NCBI GenBank assembly: GCA_035079385.1
Contig: JAVHKY010000030.1
Coordinates: 8,037,001-8,101,000 of the forward strand
Source: Aspidiotus rigidus
Taxonomy: Eukaryota; Arthropoda; Insecta; Hemiptera; Diaspididae
Direction: 5' to 3'
Length of the DNA stretch: 64,000 nucleotides
The position numbers were made by a program, and so were the translations under genes. Positions 42,091 to 56,527 of the stretch are shown here, one piece after another (positions within the stretch are counted from its first letter, which is position 1; each line of letters starts with the position of its first letter). Under the pieces are notes generated by a model. That model did no database searches and was not told where the DNA came from. It was given only the letters and a program-made list of their open reading frames with translations.

Positions 42091-43480
42091 CGCGGCATCA
42101 CTCTTACTCGCCTCTTACTCCGAATATGGCAGTAAACCGAAGCGTTACCCCATCGCGGTTTGCGGTTACATTACAGTCATAAAAATAAATTCGCAAGTCG
42201 GTCGTTTGGTCGTTCGCGGGAGTCCGCAATGACATTATTTGGATTTTGGAAGAGCATGGGAAACGGGTTATCGCCTCGAGAACGCGTAAATAAACGACAA
42301 CACAAGTAGACCTTGTAATTGTAAAATAGATTCTTCTTAAAATTGGCAAAGCCTTAAAATCAATTTTAACACCCTTACAACAAATTGCGCGGAAGACCTC
42401 GTCTTGGTGATCGTTGTTTTTGCATAATAATACCTAAACCCAAAACCAGAGATGTTGCACAAAAACAAAAACAAAAACAAAACACAAAATTAACGAAAGT
42501 TTTTGGGCTAAAATAACAAAACAAAATGCAGTAACGAAAACGAAAATAATTTCGTTCCAACAGAAAATTTTGAAAAAAGGAAATACCGAAAACAAAATTG
42601 GAGACTTCTGAGCAAAATCAATACATTTTTCATAACTCACACTTCGAAAGTGCGCTTTTGGCGTACTGATTTTAGAAGCAAAAACATCTGTTTGCGCTCG
42701 CGTGAGCTATTCGCATCGTCAGGCAACTACTGCAGACGCGCTAGTGTTGTGGACGAAAAGGTGATCACATGAAAATTCACATAAGAGCGTATGTTATTCA
42801 ACTAGCTATATCTCTGTTAATACTGAAAAAAAGTACCACTTATAATGACCTTTTTTGACTCTTTTGACTATAGTAGAATAGTATGAAACCCATAAAAATA
42901 AAAATTTCACCAATTATCTGAAACATCACCTTTTTGTCCAGTTTCCACAAATGGCCGCTATAGTAAATGAAGAGGGCGACTCTTTTGGGGCCGGACGCGA
43001 ATAGCGCTTGAAAATGTGATAACGCTACTTTTCTGTCCTCCAAGATTACTTTTCTGTCCTCTCCACTTACTTTTCTTCTGTCCTGTTGTACCTTTGAATA
43101 ATTGTTGCGCTGTTATGACTACAGAATGATCAATGATGAAGATTTGAAGAATGAATGTACGATAGCTGTTTTTCTTGAAACTATCAATACTATCGATAGT
43201 TTGGGTAAAAAATGTCGATCAAGAGAAAAGCAGCTATGACAGAGGTGAGATAAGTACTTTTCTCCTGGTCGTAATTTTTTCTACCCAAGCATGTCAAGGA
43301 ATGCATTTCAGTGTTACCAGATGATAGCCGTAAGCCGCTACTATAATTGTGGCCCTCATTTCAGAATGAGCAGATGTACATAACAGACAGTACTATTTCT
43401 AGTACAGCAACAGCATAGTATGAGGTGAAATAATGAAATCTTGTACATTAGATATCCAGATATCCTCTTCAGTTTTCCCA
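42091..43480. other. Intergenic stretch with simple repeats
   Basis: No gene is recognised. At about 43024-43080 the word TTACTTTTCTGTCCTC is repeated two to three times in tandem. At 43177-43240 lies the second TATCGATAG block with the 20-mer shared with 19085-19104. An AAACAAAAAC-type microsatellite is at about 42460-42485. Confidence 0.5.
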
Positions 43481-43488
43481 AATAGGAG

Positions 43489-43672
43489 CAGAGGCGGATT
43501 AAGCTCTTTGCCACCCCGACGCTAATCACTCATCCGCGCCCCTAACCCCCACCAAAGAATTCGAGAATGTTTTTCAGATTATTTTGAACCTTTTTTTTGA
43601 AAATTTTGCCGCCCTAAAAATTTTGCCGCCCGAAGCTTCAGCTTCGTTAGCTTCATGGGAGATACGGCACTG
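43489..43672. mobile_element. hAT-type MITE with perfect 8-bp target duplication
   Basis: The 184-base element begins CAGAGGCGGATTAAGC and ends GGGAGATACGGCACTG, i.e. CAG...CTG termini with imperfect inverted ends. AATAGGAG flanks it on both sides exactly (43481-43488 and 43673-43680). Eight-base duplications and CAG termini are hAT hallmarks. The interior, with GCCGCCC words, has no coding capacity. Confidence 0.9.
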
Positions 43673-43836
43673 AATAGGAGGGAATGCTTAGTGAGCACTG
43701 CTCAACTACTTGTCTTGTGGCACGCCGATTCCGGTTGTAATTCACTAATTTTCTCAGTTTTTATCAATATTTCGTGGTAATCGTGATATTGATAAGAAAA
43801 GGAAAAAATTTCCAAACTGTGGATAGTTTCTCAAAC

Positions 43837-44389
43837 CATGGCCGTCTCTAGTTACAGGCCGGAATATTAAAGCTGGCAACGTCGCGGTGATGAAAAATAC
43901 GGGGCCGAGTTTTATACACGCTCTTATGCAAAATTTTGGAAAAACATGTTAATCGTTGATTTGCGAATAGTATTCAATTCCGAAGGGAAAAGTTTATAAA
44001 TACATCGAAAGAGTAAACGATTCTCGATTTTTTGAGCTAGATCTCGTTAAAATTGATCAACTACGAAGCAAGTTATTCAAGTTTTAAAAAAAAAAAGTCC
44101 GACAGAGGGCGAAGTGCAGTACATGTACCGCGCTTCGCCCTCTGTCTGACTTTTTCTTTTTAAACGTAAATTACTCGCTTCGTATAGTTGATCAATCCTA
44201 ACGAGACCTAGCTCAAAAAATCGAGAATCGTTGGCTTTTCAAATCACATTCTCTTCACTTTTTTCAAAAACTTCACCGTATTCGTGTCAAAAAGTATTTT
44301 TGATATTCTCCCATAGACTGTACAAATATCGGCCCCGTCCAATGTTGTCGAGTTTCGAATATTCCGGCCTGTAACTAGAGACGGCCATG
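43837..44389. mobile_element. 553-bp foldback element with 7-bp target duplication
   Basis: The left end CATGGCCGTCTCTAGTTACA is repeated exactly in reverse at the right end; the first 32 bases pair perfectly. The arms continue, with small indels, over TCTCGATTTTTTGAGCTAG and TTGATCAACTA words to a centre near 44115, where AGAGGGCGAAG and CTTCGCCCTCT pair around GTACATGTAC. CTCAAAC stands at both edges (43830-43836 and 44390-44396). The element sits inside a TATCGATAG-type repeat whose halves flank it. No transposase is encoded. Confidence 0.9.
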
Positions 44390-44396
44390 CTCAAAC

Positions 44397-44515
44397 TATG
44401 GACGATACTATCGCCGTGTTTTTTTTACAAAACTATCGTTAGTCGTTAGTCCGGATAGTTTTTCTTCAAAACTATCGATACTATCGATAGTCTATGGATA
44501 GTTCCCAACACTACT
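44397..44515. repeat. TATCGATAG-rich block, copy 3
   Basis: ACTATCG and CTATCGATAG words occur at least five times within about 110 bases, immediately right of the foldback element. Together with the GGATAGTTT word left of it (43821-43829) this looks like one older repeat split by that insertion. Confidence 0.55.
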
Positions 44516-44543
44516 TCGCAACGTACCCCCGGTCCTCGCCCCT

Positions 44544-44806
44544 CGGAGTGCAAGCGCGAAAGAATCGCGCTCTACAATTTCAATGGTGTGGAAAAAAAGA
44601 ACTTCATCATTTTCCGAAAGTCTTCAGACCAAGATGAAAATGGTCTCGTTTGAAAGGAGCCAATTTAAAGACTAATCAAATTTATTCTTTTCAATTTTTT
44701 AATTAAAGCTTTCGTTCCCAAGATATTTCGAGATTAGTTAACACGTAGTTAAATGGGAAATTGTACATGGTCACGTCTATAAGAGAGTCGACAGTAGCTC
44801 GCGATC
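44544..44806 (+). repeat. 263-base dispersed repeat, copy A
   Basis: From CGGAGTGCAAGCGCGAAAGA to GTCGACAGTAGCTCGCGATC this segment matches the reverse complement of 57906-58163 at roughly 90% by eye, including TCGAGATTAGTTAACACGTA and TGGGAAATTGTACATGGTCA. No open frame spans it. It is probably the end region or a non-autonomous copy of an unnamed transposon. Confidence 0.85.
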
Positions 44807-46365
44807 TACAGGGTCTGTAGTCAGTAACGAATATCGAAAGTAATTTCGTTTTAGTAGAAAAAGATTGCAAGATAACGATAGTAATAATACCGAAACGAAA
44901 GTTTTAAATTTCGTTATTCGGACTCGACAGCGGAGTGGCTGATATCTAGCGGGCATTTCTTGTAATACACAAAACCACGGTACATGGGCACAAAACATAC
45001 ACCACTACAAACACACGCACTGGAGGTACTTTATCAACGTTAGGATAAAATACACACGTGTTAACGGAAGAAACGTTTTCAGTTTGTCACCATTTTACCA
45101 GAACTTCATTTACGAAGCAAATGAAAACGAAAATACGTAATTTTGAACCATCGTATTAATATCTAGGGAACACTTTTCCAATAAATTGAATTATAATTGA
45201 GTGAGAGCTCAATGAAAAATTTCCCAATTGAAAATATACGGAACGAGAATTGTATCCTAACATTGATAACAAGGTGCGGTAAGAGAGGAAGCCGCGATGC
45301 TAGCGCGCGTTCGCTCTGTCGAGTCCGAATAACATTTCTGCCTAATAAAACCTAACCAAACTTCGTACAGCAGTGGCCCCGCTGCACAAGTACATGCACT
45401 TGCACTGCCAATCTGCCATGATTGTACTCTGTCAGTGATCACACTTCACACAGGTCTACATAGTCTTTTGTAATTTATTACCAACCTCCCCAGCGTTGTT
45501 TCCGAGTTCGTTGCTATGTAATCTATGGTTCGTTGTGTTACAACATGTGACAACCAATCATTGACTGAAGATATGAATCTCGATCATTCCGATTTGATCG
45601 TGTATCGCTTTGTCTGACTCTGGTTTCGAAGTTTGATGAAAATTCGCCGGTTATAGATTATTCGTGCCTGCTGAAGTTTGAACCGTCTTTTATGCAGTCC
45701 TTAGTCTTTTATACACCAGCTGCGTAAAGGTGCGCACTACGCATTCTAGTTATCACAAATCATTTCGTTACCGAGAATGAAGAAACGTGGTCGTTGAATT
45801 TCTTTAAAAATCATTCGCTACAAGTTTTTGGATCAACATAAAGAAGAATAGATTAAAGGTGAAGTAATAATCCAAGTTAATGATAGTGGACTCGTAGAAT
45901 TAATAACGTAGGGTTATTTAGTAGAGATCGTCTGTTTCGCTTTCTCATCTCGTTTGCACTTGTTCCTAAGTTCGTGGTTCCAAGTCACTGGTAGTTGACC
46001 TATATCGATTGAAATACATTAAAAGAGGTATCAATTTAGATACTGTTTATTCATTTTCGTTCTATTTAACACTTCTGTCGCCACTTCGTAGCGATTTCTT
46101 GAAGAGGTTTCATCTCCAAGGAGTATATCTACATCAGTTTAATACCTTTCTTACGCAATGAACATTGTTTTAAAAGATGCGTCCTGTAGATTATGAATTT
46201 GTGTCAAGAAACAATACGCTATAGAAACGCTCTGTTTGGGTAGGAGTTCAATAGTTGAAATCTAGTCAAGCCAGAAATGATTCAATTTTGTGCACTAAGT
46301 CAACTTCTCTGTAAGCATCTATTTATTTCTTTGTTGTAGTTACCATTTTCATTAACGATTAAAAG
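44807..46365. other. Upstream region of vasa
   Basis: No coding exon before the vasa ATG is recognised. GTTATTCGGACTCGACAG at about 44913-44930 is repeated in reverse at about 45316-45333 (18 exact bases, ~385 apart), another possible transposon remnant. A splice acceptor (TTGTTGTAG, about 46331-46339) lies 27 bases before the ATG, suggesting a non-coding leader exon in this gap. Confidence 0.5.
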
Positions 46366-50244
<3,879 letters not shown>

Positions 50245-51968
50245 AAGATTTTCGTTATAAAACTTGACAGTGATGATTACAGACACGCGCGTCATTATTA
50301 TCTCTATTATTCTTAAAGAGTTATTTGTATACAAAAACAAGAAAGAAAAACGAAATTTATTTCCTACTTTTTACTCACACGATTTGTTGACGTATTCAAT
50401 TTGTGCCTTTGTCTTTTGTTCTTTTTTTCCGCACCTTTTGTTTAAAAAAATAAGCAGTCCTTTAATTTTTTACATTTGTATTATTATTCATTCTGAAAGA
50501 TGATTTGAAAGATCCAGCTACCTAATCTTGTATACATCTTTTTAACGAAGGAATTTCAACCTCTTGCTGAACAAAACGCACGTCCATGGTTCATAGAAAT
50601 ATTATTCAACTCCACTATATTTCCAACGCCATATCAAAAGTAGGCAGGATCTTGAAACGGCGATTTCCCGTTGACTGTGGTTTTGAGAATTTGAAACTAT
50701 ATAATACCTCGAAAAAAATTCTAGTAGAATTACAAATACTTCGGTACAACATTATCAAGTTAATTGTTCTGTGGAAATCGTATAGTTTTGGCTTTGTAGA
50801 ATGTTCTAGATCAGGATCTGTTCGTGAGACTAGTTGAAGAGAGTCTGATCATGGTGCAGAAATGTATTTACCGTTATTTTTTCTCAATTTTGAGTACGCA
50901 TTGTCGTTCCGTGCGACCTTAGTTCGATTTTACATTCTATATTTTCTTTGCTTCTGACTGAGAGGATGAAACGTTCGTATTTGCTCCGGTGTAAACCAGA
51001 AAGCGTTTCTCTGAGCGAATATATTTCGACAAGAATAAACAGTGAAACTTGTTGTGCACACTAGAACCTGTAAATGAATACCTTCAAAAACTCAAAACTA
51101 GGTAATCTGTATTCAATAAGCTGGACAATTAAGATGATAATGAGATACGTCGAAACTCATCGTCATTGTAATGTCAGTACCTCGCAGGTCCAAATTCTAT
51201 CGAAAATCGGCTCAAGATGATTCCCTGATCTGAATCTAAAGAGCTTGGAAATTGATAACCCATAATATATTATTAGCGCTTGCAGGAGCTATCTTGGTCA
51301 TTGAAAAGTTGCTGAAATTGGGATCATGAAAATCACGAGGGAGAAACACCTTGGTCACAAATGCATGGTTAGGAGATAACTAAGACAAAAAACATAGACA
51401 GATCCAAAATAATCTGTTAAGGAAGTGAAGAGCAAGCAATTAAAACCGTTCGTCCTTTTAGTGCGTGAACTTCGTTTTTACTCAATTTGGGAGGGAGGTT
51501 CTAGAAAACAAAATCATACATTTTTATTGATTTTTTTCATGGGGGGAGGGAGGGAGGGAGGAGGAGGGTATCAGCAGCACACTGGTATTACAAAAAGAAA
51601 AAAAAAACCAACTAGAAACAGAAACGTTACTAAAATTCTTGTGAGTCGCCTAAAATCTCCTAATCAGAGGTTCGTAGACAAATAGCGTTGAAATAAAATA
51701 TTACAAATTACTCGCAAATAAACGTTATGAACATGTTTTCGCTTTTCAAAGAACCTGTGAATTTATAAAAATTAAATGTATGATAGCGCATGATGAAATA
51801 ACGTGGTTCTTAATATAAAATAGAATAATTTTTATTTCGTCATTAATTAAATGCATAAAACATCAAGCTTTAAGATATCGTTCGTACAAGAAATAAATAA
51901 ATAAGAAAATTTTAAAAGGTATAAAAATACTGTAGTTTATCTGATGGCATCCAGTGCAACTGAAACAT
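50245..51968. other. Convergent 3' region of vasa and EXOSC10
   Basis: The two genes end tail to tail. For vasa an AATAAA is at about 51034-51039; for EXOSC10 one is on the minus strand at 51836-51831, 133 bases past its stop. A G-rich run (GGGGGGAGGGAGGGAGGGAG) lies at about 51541-51560. No coding gene is recognised. Confidence 0.5.
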
Positions 51969-54249
51969 TTATGAGGCAGCAGGGGTCAAATTATTACTAC
52001 ATCCGGGCTCGGGTCTAGGACCTCGACGTATTTGTTTACGTCTCTTTTTCTTTTCTTTCTTTTCCGTCGTAACCTGTTTCTTCTGTGAATAAAAGAACGT
52101 GATTTTAACATGGATAAAAAATAGATTTTGAAAAAAGTATAATATGGCAAAATTTTTGATTCTAACTTCCTCCAAAGGTTGACTACAAGCCTCCATAACG
52201 AGCTGGTGTAGATGAGTAAGATTTTCCCGCACTAAAGGTGAGATCGGATTTGAGCCGAAACAACCGAGAATATCCTTTTCGGTTAATGGCAGTGTTTCGA
52301 CTATTTCTAATAACATATTGTTTGTTAACACATACCTGCGAACAACCATTAAAAATATCTTCTCAGTGCCACTTTGTCTTAGATATTGCTTGTAGCTAGT
52401 CCGAAAGATAAATACCCGGGACTTTCATCTGTTTCGCGCGCGATAGCATCACGCCATTGATATATAGATTTTAAAGCATAAAACTGCCTATTATCCAACG
52501 GCGTCTCTTTATTTTTACGTTTACGTAGTACTGTCAGATGACCTCTTACAGTGGAAGGTTTTTTGAATTTCTGTAATTTATGAAAATGATCATTTTTTCT
52601 AATTACCTCTGTAAAATAATAGACATCTTAATACATTACCTCCTTGCACACGTTTGTGCTATATTCATACACCTTCAAAAGTAGCTCGAGTGAACCATTC
52701 CCTTTATCGATTAATTCATTGCGCAAGATATCGTGCAGATACAAGAGATAATGAGTGTCGTTTCGTGCATACTGCTTGGCTCTTTCAGTTAACGGTCTGC
52801 ATGAAATCAGAACACCTTTACTTCCTCCTTATAATTATTCGTAAGTTGTAATATGTACCTTCATTACTATACCTAATCCGCCAATCGAAAAACGATTGAA
52901 ATTTTCTGTTTTTATCGATTTCCACGTCGCAAAATTGCTTCAATAAAAGTCCTAAACCCGGTCGTGGTATACCAAGTTGACTACTAGCCAACGATGTATC
53001 GAACGTATTCACCAAATATAAATTCAAATCTTTTTGTAGCCAAATTACATCATTAACTCCATTATGGAGTACCTGCAAAGAAACATTTCCCTTAATAAGA
53101 ATACGTTTAAATTCTACACATTTCGTGGTATGTACCTTCAATATTCTGGGATTTGTGAGAAATTCATTCAAAGGTTCAAGTTCATCTCTTAGAGCGATCG
53201 TATCAATGATGTAATCTTTAGTACGAGTCGATACTTGTAACAAGCACGTGAATCCATGGTAAGATCGAATACTATGATACTACGAAAGAAAAATTTAAAG
53301 TAAGAGGTACCTAGCAATCAACCGCAGATTTGCAAAATACGGGTTTTGTAATTTACTTCAGAATCGATGGCTAGTTCATTGGCACATTTCAAATCGATTA
53401 TCATGTTGGCTAGTGATTTATGATTATTCACGTACATAAAGGGACTTCGGATATCGGCTGGTAATCTAGGTTCAGTTTTTTGCAATTGATCAGGTGGAAT
53501 TTGAAACGAGTCCAACTCGTGCATGTACGGATGGCAATAGCTGAGGATACAAAAAATCGAATTAACCATCATTTGAAAACGGAAAATATTATAACCTTGA
53601 CGATGATCGGTTTGAGAAAGCTTAATTCTACGACAAGTTGTCATAATCCATAGGTACATTCTATTTTTTAACTTAGAAGTCATTATCGTGTTTGACTTTG
53701 AGTTATACAACTCCTATGAGGCAAATACTTTCACATCTGACTAGAATATTTACGTATCAATTATCGTGTTTGACTTTGAGTTATACAACTCGTATGAAGC
53801 ACATACTTTCACATTTGACTAGAATATTTACCTATCAGTTCCATCCTTATCACGCTCCAAGTAAATATCCAATGGTTTAATAGCATTGGGTTTACTACGA
53901 AGAGTAGGTTTGAAAGGTGCATCGCTATTGTCGATTTCCACCGCAAACTTTAATTGTGGTTTCTCGATCTCTTTACAGTCTCGTTTGGGCTTCCAAATAC
54001 TTCTCGAAGGACGTGCAGCGAATCGGTCGTCTCGATATCCGGGAGCAGGAATAGCTCTCGTTGGGAATTTAGTACTTTTGGTTCCATTCCAGCTGGTCTG
54101 GCTGGCCCTCTAACAATACAGAAAAAGTTTAAGTCACGTTATTGTACACGAGCGGTCATAAGACGAAAGGAATGATGGTAGAAGATCAAGGAACAAATAC
54201 GTACTCGACCGTTGGAATTCAATTCTCGTGAATTCCCTTCAATTGGCAT
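51969..54249 (-). CDS. EXOSC10: Exosome exonuclease Rrp6/EXOSC10, minimal form
   Basis: Rrp6 is the nuclear 3'-5' exonuclease attached to the RNA exosome. Recognised exons on the minus strand: 54249-54205, 54109-53832, 53540-53357, about 53266-53130 (YHSIRSYHGFTCLLQVSTR), about 53070-52865, about 52803-52640, about 52570-52405, 52340-52167 and 52082-51969. DEDD-Y residues are present: ELAIDSE (Asp, Glu), the Asp of VIWLQKD-type block (NDVIWLQKDL) and YARNDTHYLLY (Asp, Tyr). KPQLKFAVEIDNSDAPF before the catalytic domain and the HRDC domain (QWRDAIARETDESPG, then LPLTEKDILGCFG) match the family. Two usual parts are missing: the N-terminal PMC2NT domain and the ~300-residue C-terminal tail; only about 35 basic residues follow HRDC. 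All three frames upstream of the first ATG in its exon have stops, so no extra coding exon can join in frame there. Confidence 0.92.
53682..53837. repeat. 78-base tandem duplication across an EXOSC10 splice donor
   Basis: Two 78-base units (53682-53759 and 53760-53837) begin ATTATCGTGTTTGACTTTGA and differ at only a few bases. The right unit contains the real donor of EXOSC10 exon 2 (AG|GTAAAT at 53832/53831). In the left unit the matching site is changed to ACGTAAAT, leaving a weaker second donor-like site in the intron. Confidence 0.9.
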
Positions 54250-55480
54250 ACTGTGCGAAGTTGGCTATAATATGTCGTCTGTAAATTAAGTTTAAACGAT
54301 CGGTTTATTTTACAACAAATAAAAACGAGGGTCTTACAATTCGTATCATCGACATCTGATTACAAAGACTCAAATAACACACAAAATGAAATCGAAACTA
54401 ATTCCTAATTCATAACTTGGATGTTCACAAGTTGAACGTGGAAACATTCTCTGCATGGAAGCTTAATTGAGAGAAAGCGGAAAGGTAAATAATAATGGAA
54501 GTTGAAAATTGATATCGTTAGGGTAAAACTTGATAAGGAACAGAAATCGGCAATGTAAACATTCAACGCTGGGGGATGGAATGGGAAAAACAACGGAACG
54601 GAAGTCGCGTCGCGTTGTGTTGTGTCGTACGTCGTAGTCGATCGTGTCCACGTGGTTCTCTCTGTTAACATCGGCAAAACTGCGCCTAGGTGGACCTTTC
54701 TGAATAGCGAGAATGAAGAATTACCGTGGTAAGTCAGGACAAGAATTGCTTCCGATCCTTGCGACCCTTATTAATTCGCACAAAATTGATAATACGAACT
54801 TCGAAGTGACAGCAAAAGAAAGTGCGGAAGAACCAATTATACGGGTGACTTCGATGAGTTACATTTTCTCCCATCCAAGCGAATATTATTGTGTATTTAT
54901 ATTTACCAAGTTACAGTTGGTGAATCGATAATAATAGGAGAAACATTTACGACTATGATCATGGAATGAAACCTGTTTTACCTAGGGCTTTTGACCGAAA
55001 TAATTTTTAACGGGCAGCGGGCATTTCTGGCAACTGTAATCCAATTCTAATTCACTCAGTTTGGCTACGGAATGATTCATGCATTTTCGCTCAGGAAAGT
55101 CTTCGATCAGGATCATGAAGCTTATTTCTCATTTTATTACGGACTTATCAACGAAGCTAGTTTATAATTATAAAATTACATGTTTTTTCTTTTTCTTTCT
55201 TTTTTGTGTCATGCAACACATTACTTACATTATTTTAGACTTCTTTTTTGTACAGAATTCAATGTTTGTCGACTTTTTCATGTTATCGTATTTCTGTTTC
55301 AATGACTATCCATTTCAAAAATAACGTCATGAAAGAATATTGTTCTGTAGTGAAAGACAAAAATCTGGAATTTTTTTGAATTTATTTTCGATCTCGTTAA
55401 AGTTCTTGCTACTCAATCATTAAAATAATAATAATTTTTCTGTCATTCTTTCTTTCACTCTCCTTAGAAGTTTATTCGCT
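54250..55480. other. Upstream region of EXOSC10
   Basis: An acceptor (TTTACAG) precedes the EXOSC10 ATG by about 35 bases, implying a leader exon further right. A plus-strand ATG at 54713 followed by CGTG|GTAAGT could be the first exon of a divergent transcript, but no continuation is recognised. Otherwise only AT-rich sequence with T-runs is seen. Confidence 0.45.
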
Positions 55481-56094
55481 GTCAGTAGAGTACTTATGTA
55501 TGTTCTGGCCTGGCGCACTAGCTGCTTTCTCTAGCGCAGAGCCCATTTTCCCCATTTTTCAACTTCACCAAAAATCTTAGAAATCTTCTAATTTTTTATG
55601 CCGAATATTTGGCTTTTTTCAAAGTAAATATGTATCATTTCACTCTATTTTTCTTTTTCGCAGATTCAAAAATTTCAGTACTTTTGTATCATTTAACCCT
55701 CATAGGTGAACCAATTTACCTATAAAGTCTCACAATTAAGTTACACACATATCAACTTTCATTCTGACGCACTGGGCTTTTCTCCCTCGCGCAAGCTACT
55801 TTTTCAACATTTGTAACTAACCCAAAAAATCCTGAAAATCCTCCTCTGGCGCACCTGACATCCAGGCTCAAAAATCTTGGTTTATGCGCTAATTTTTTCA
55901 AAGGCAATTGTTCACCCCACTCGCTCATTTAGCTGAAAAATTGAAAGGTACAAAATGTACTAACTTTTCACAAGATGTACACTTTAGAGACACAAAACGT
56001 GCCAACTTTCAGAGGTGTATGTACAATCTAATTCCATCAATATCTAACGCGTTGTGTTTTTTTTTGAAGACCAGTGTTTATTTTATCTGAAGAA

Positions 56095-56240
56095 TCGAAT
56101 TCTCGCGCTCCAGGCTAGAGCGTTTTCTGAATACTTCGTCATCAAATTCTCGCGCTCCAAGCTGGAGCGTTTCATGTCGGCGGCAAGATTCGAACCGCGG
56201 AATGCAGCACGCTAACCCACTAGACCATACAGACTTCCAA
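56095..56240 (-). mobile_element. tRNA-derived SINE remnant
   Basis: On the minus strand an A box TGGTCTAGTGG (56228-56218) is followed by a B box GGTTCGAATCT (56196-56186), the internal RNA polymerase III promoter of tRNA genes. Only 20 bases separate the boxes, too few for a tRNA with a full anticodon arm, so a SINE head fits better. The body following it has two 48-base direct units, each with CTCCA(A/G)GCT(G/A)GAGCG that can fold to a small stem. Confidence 0.6.
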
Positions 56241-56489
56241 TGAATTAGATTATTGTACTTGTATTCTAACGCTAATGAGGGCATAAGCGTGCAGTCAGCG
56301 TTCAGACAAAAATCAATGTGAATATTTACTTATATTTTTAGGGTCGGCCACGAGCCTGTTGCGAATTGCGATCAGTTTTTCAAGAAGAAAAAAAATTCTT
56401 CAAGATCTGGGAGTTGTGATTAGTTGTGATTGTATAATATGTTGTGTGCTGTAACCATGGTGTGAAGTGTGATGTAGTGTGAGACCAAA

Positions 56490-56527
56490 AGGCGAAAGGA
56501 AATATGATTAATCATTTCCTTTCGCCT
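56490..56527. repeat. Near-perfect 38-base palindrome
   Basis: AGGCGAAAGGAAA and TTTCCTTTCGCCT surround ATGATTAATCAT, with one extra T the only break. A second small hairpin, TAACAGTTA-AAA-TAACTGTTA, is at 56600-56620. Both are in the degenerate repeat area. Confidence 0.85.

Noticed and set aside
54713..54931. Plus-strand frame with GKSGQELLPILATLINSHK
   Set aside because: It contains a strong GTAAGT donor after five codons and shows no recognisable domain, so coding status could not be supported.
56160..56240. Functional tRNA gene
   Set aside because: The boxes are too close for a complete anticodon arm and the ends do not pair as an acceptor stem.
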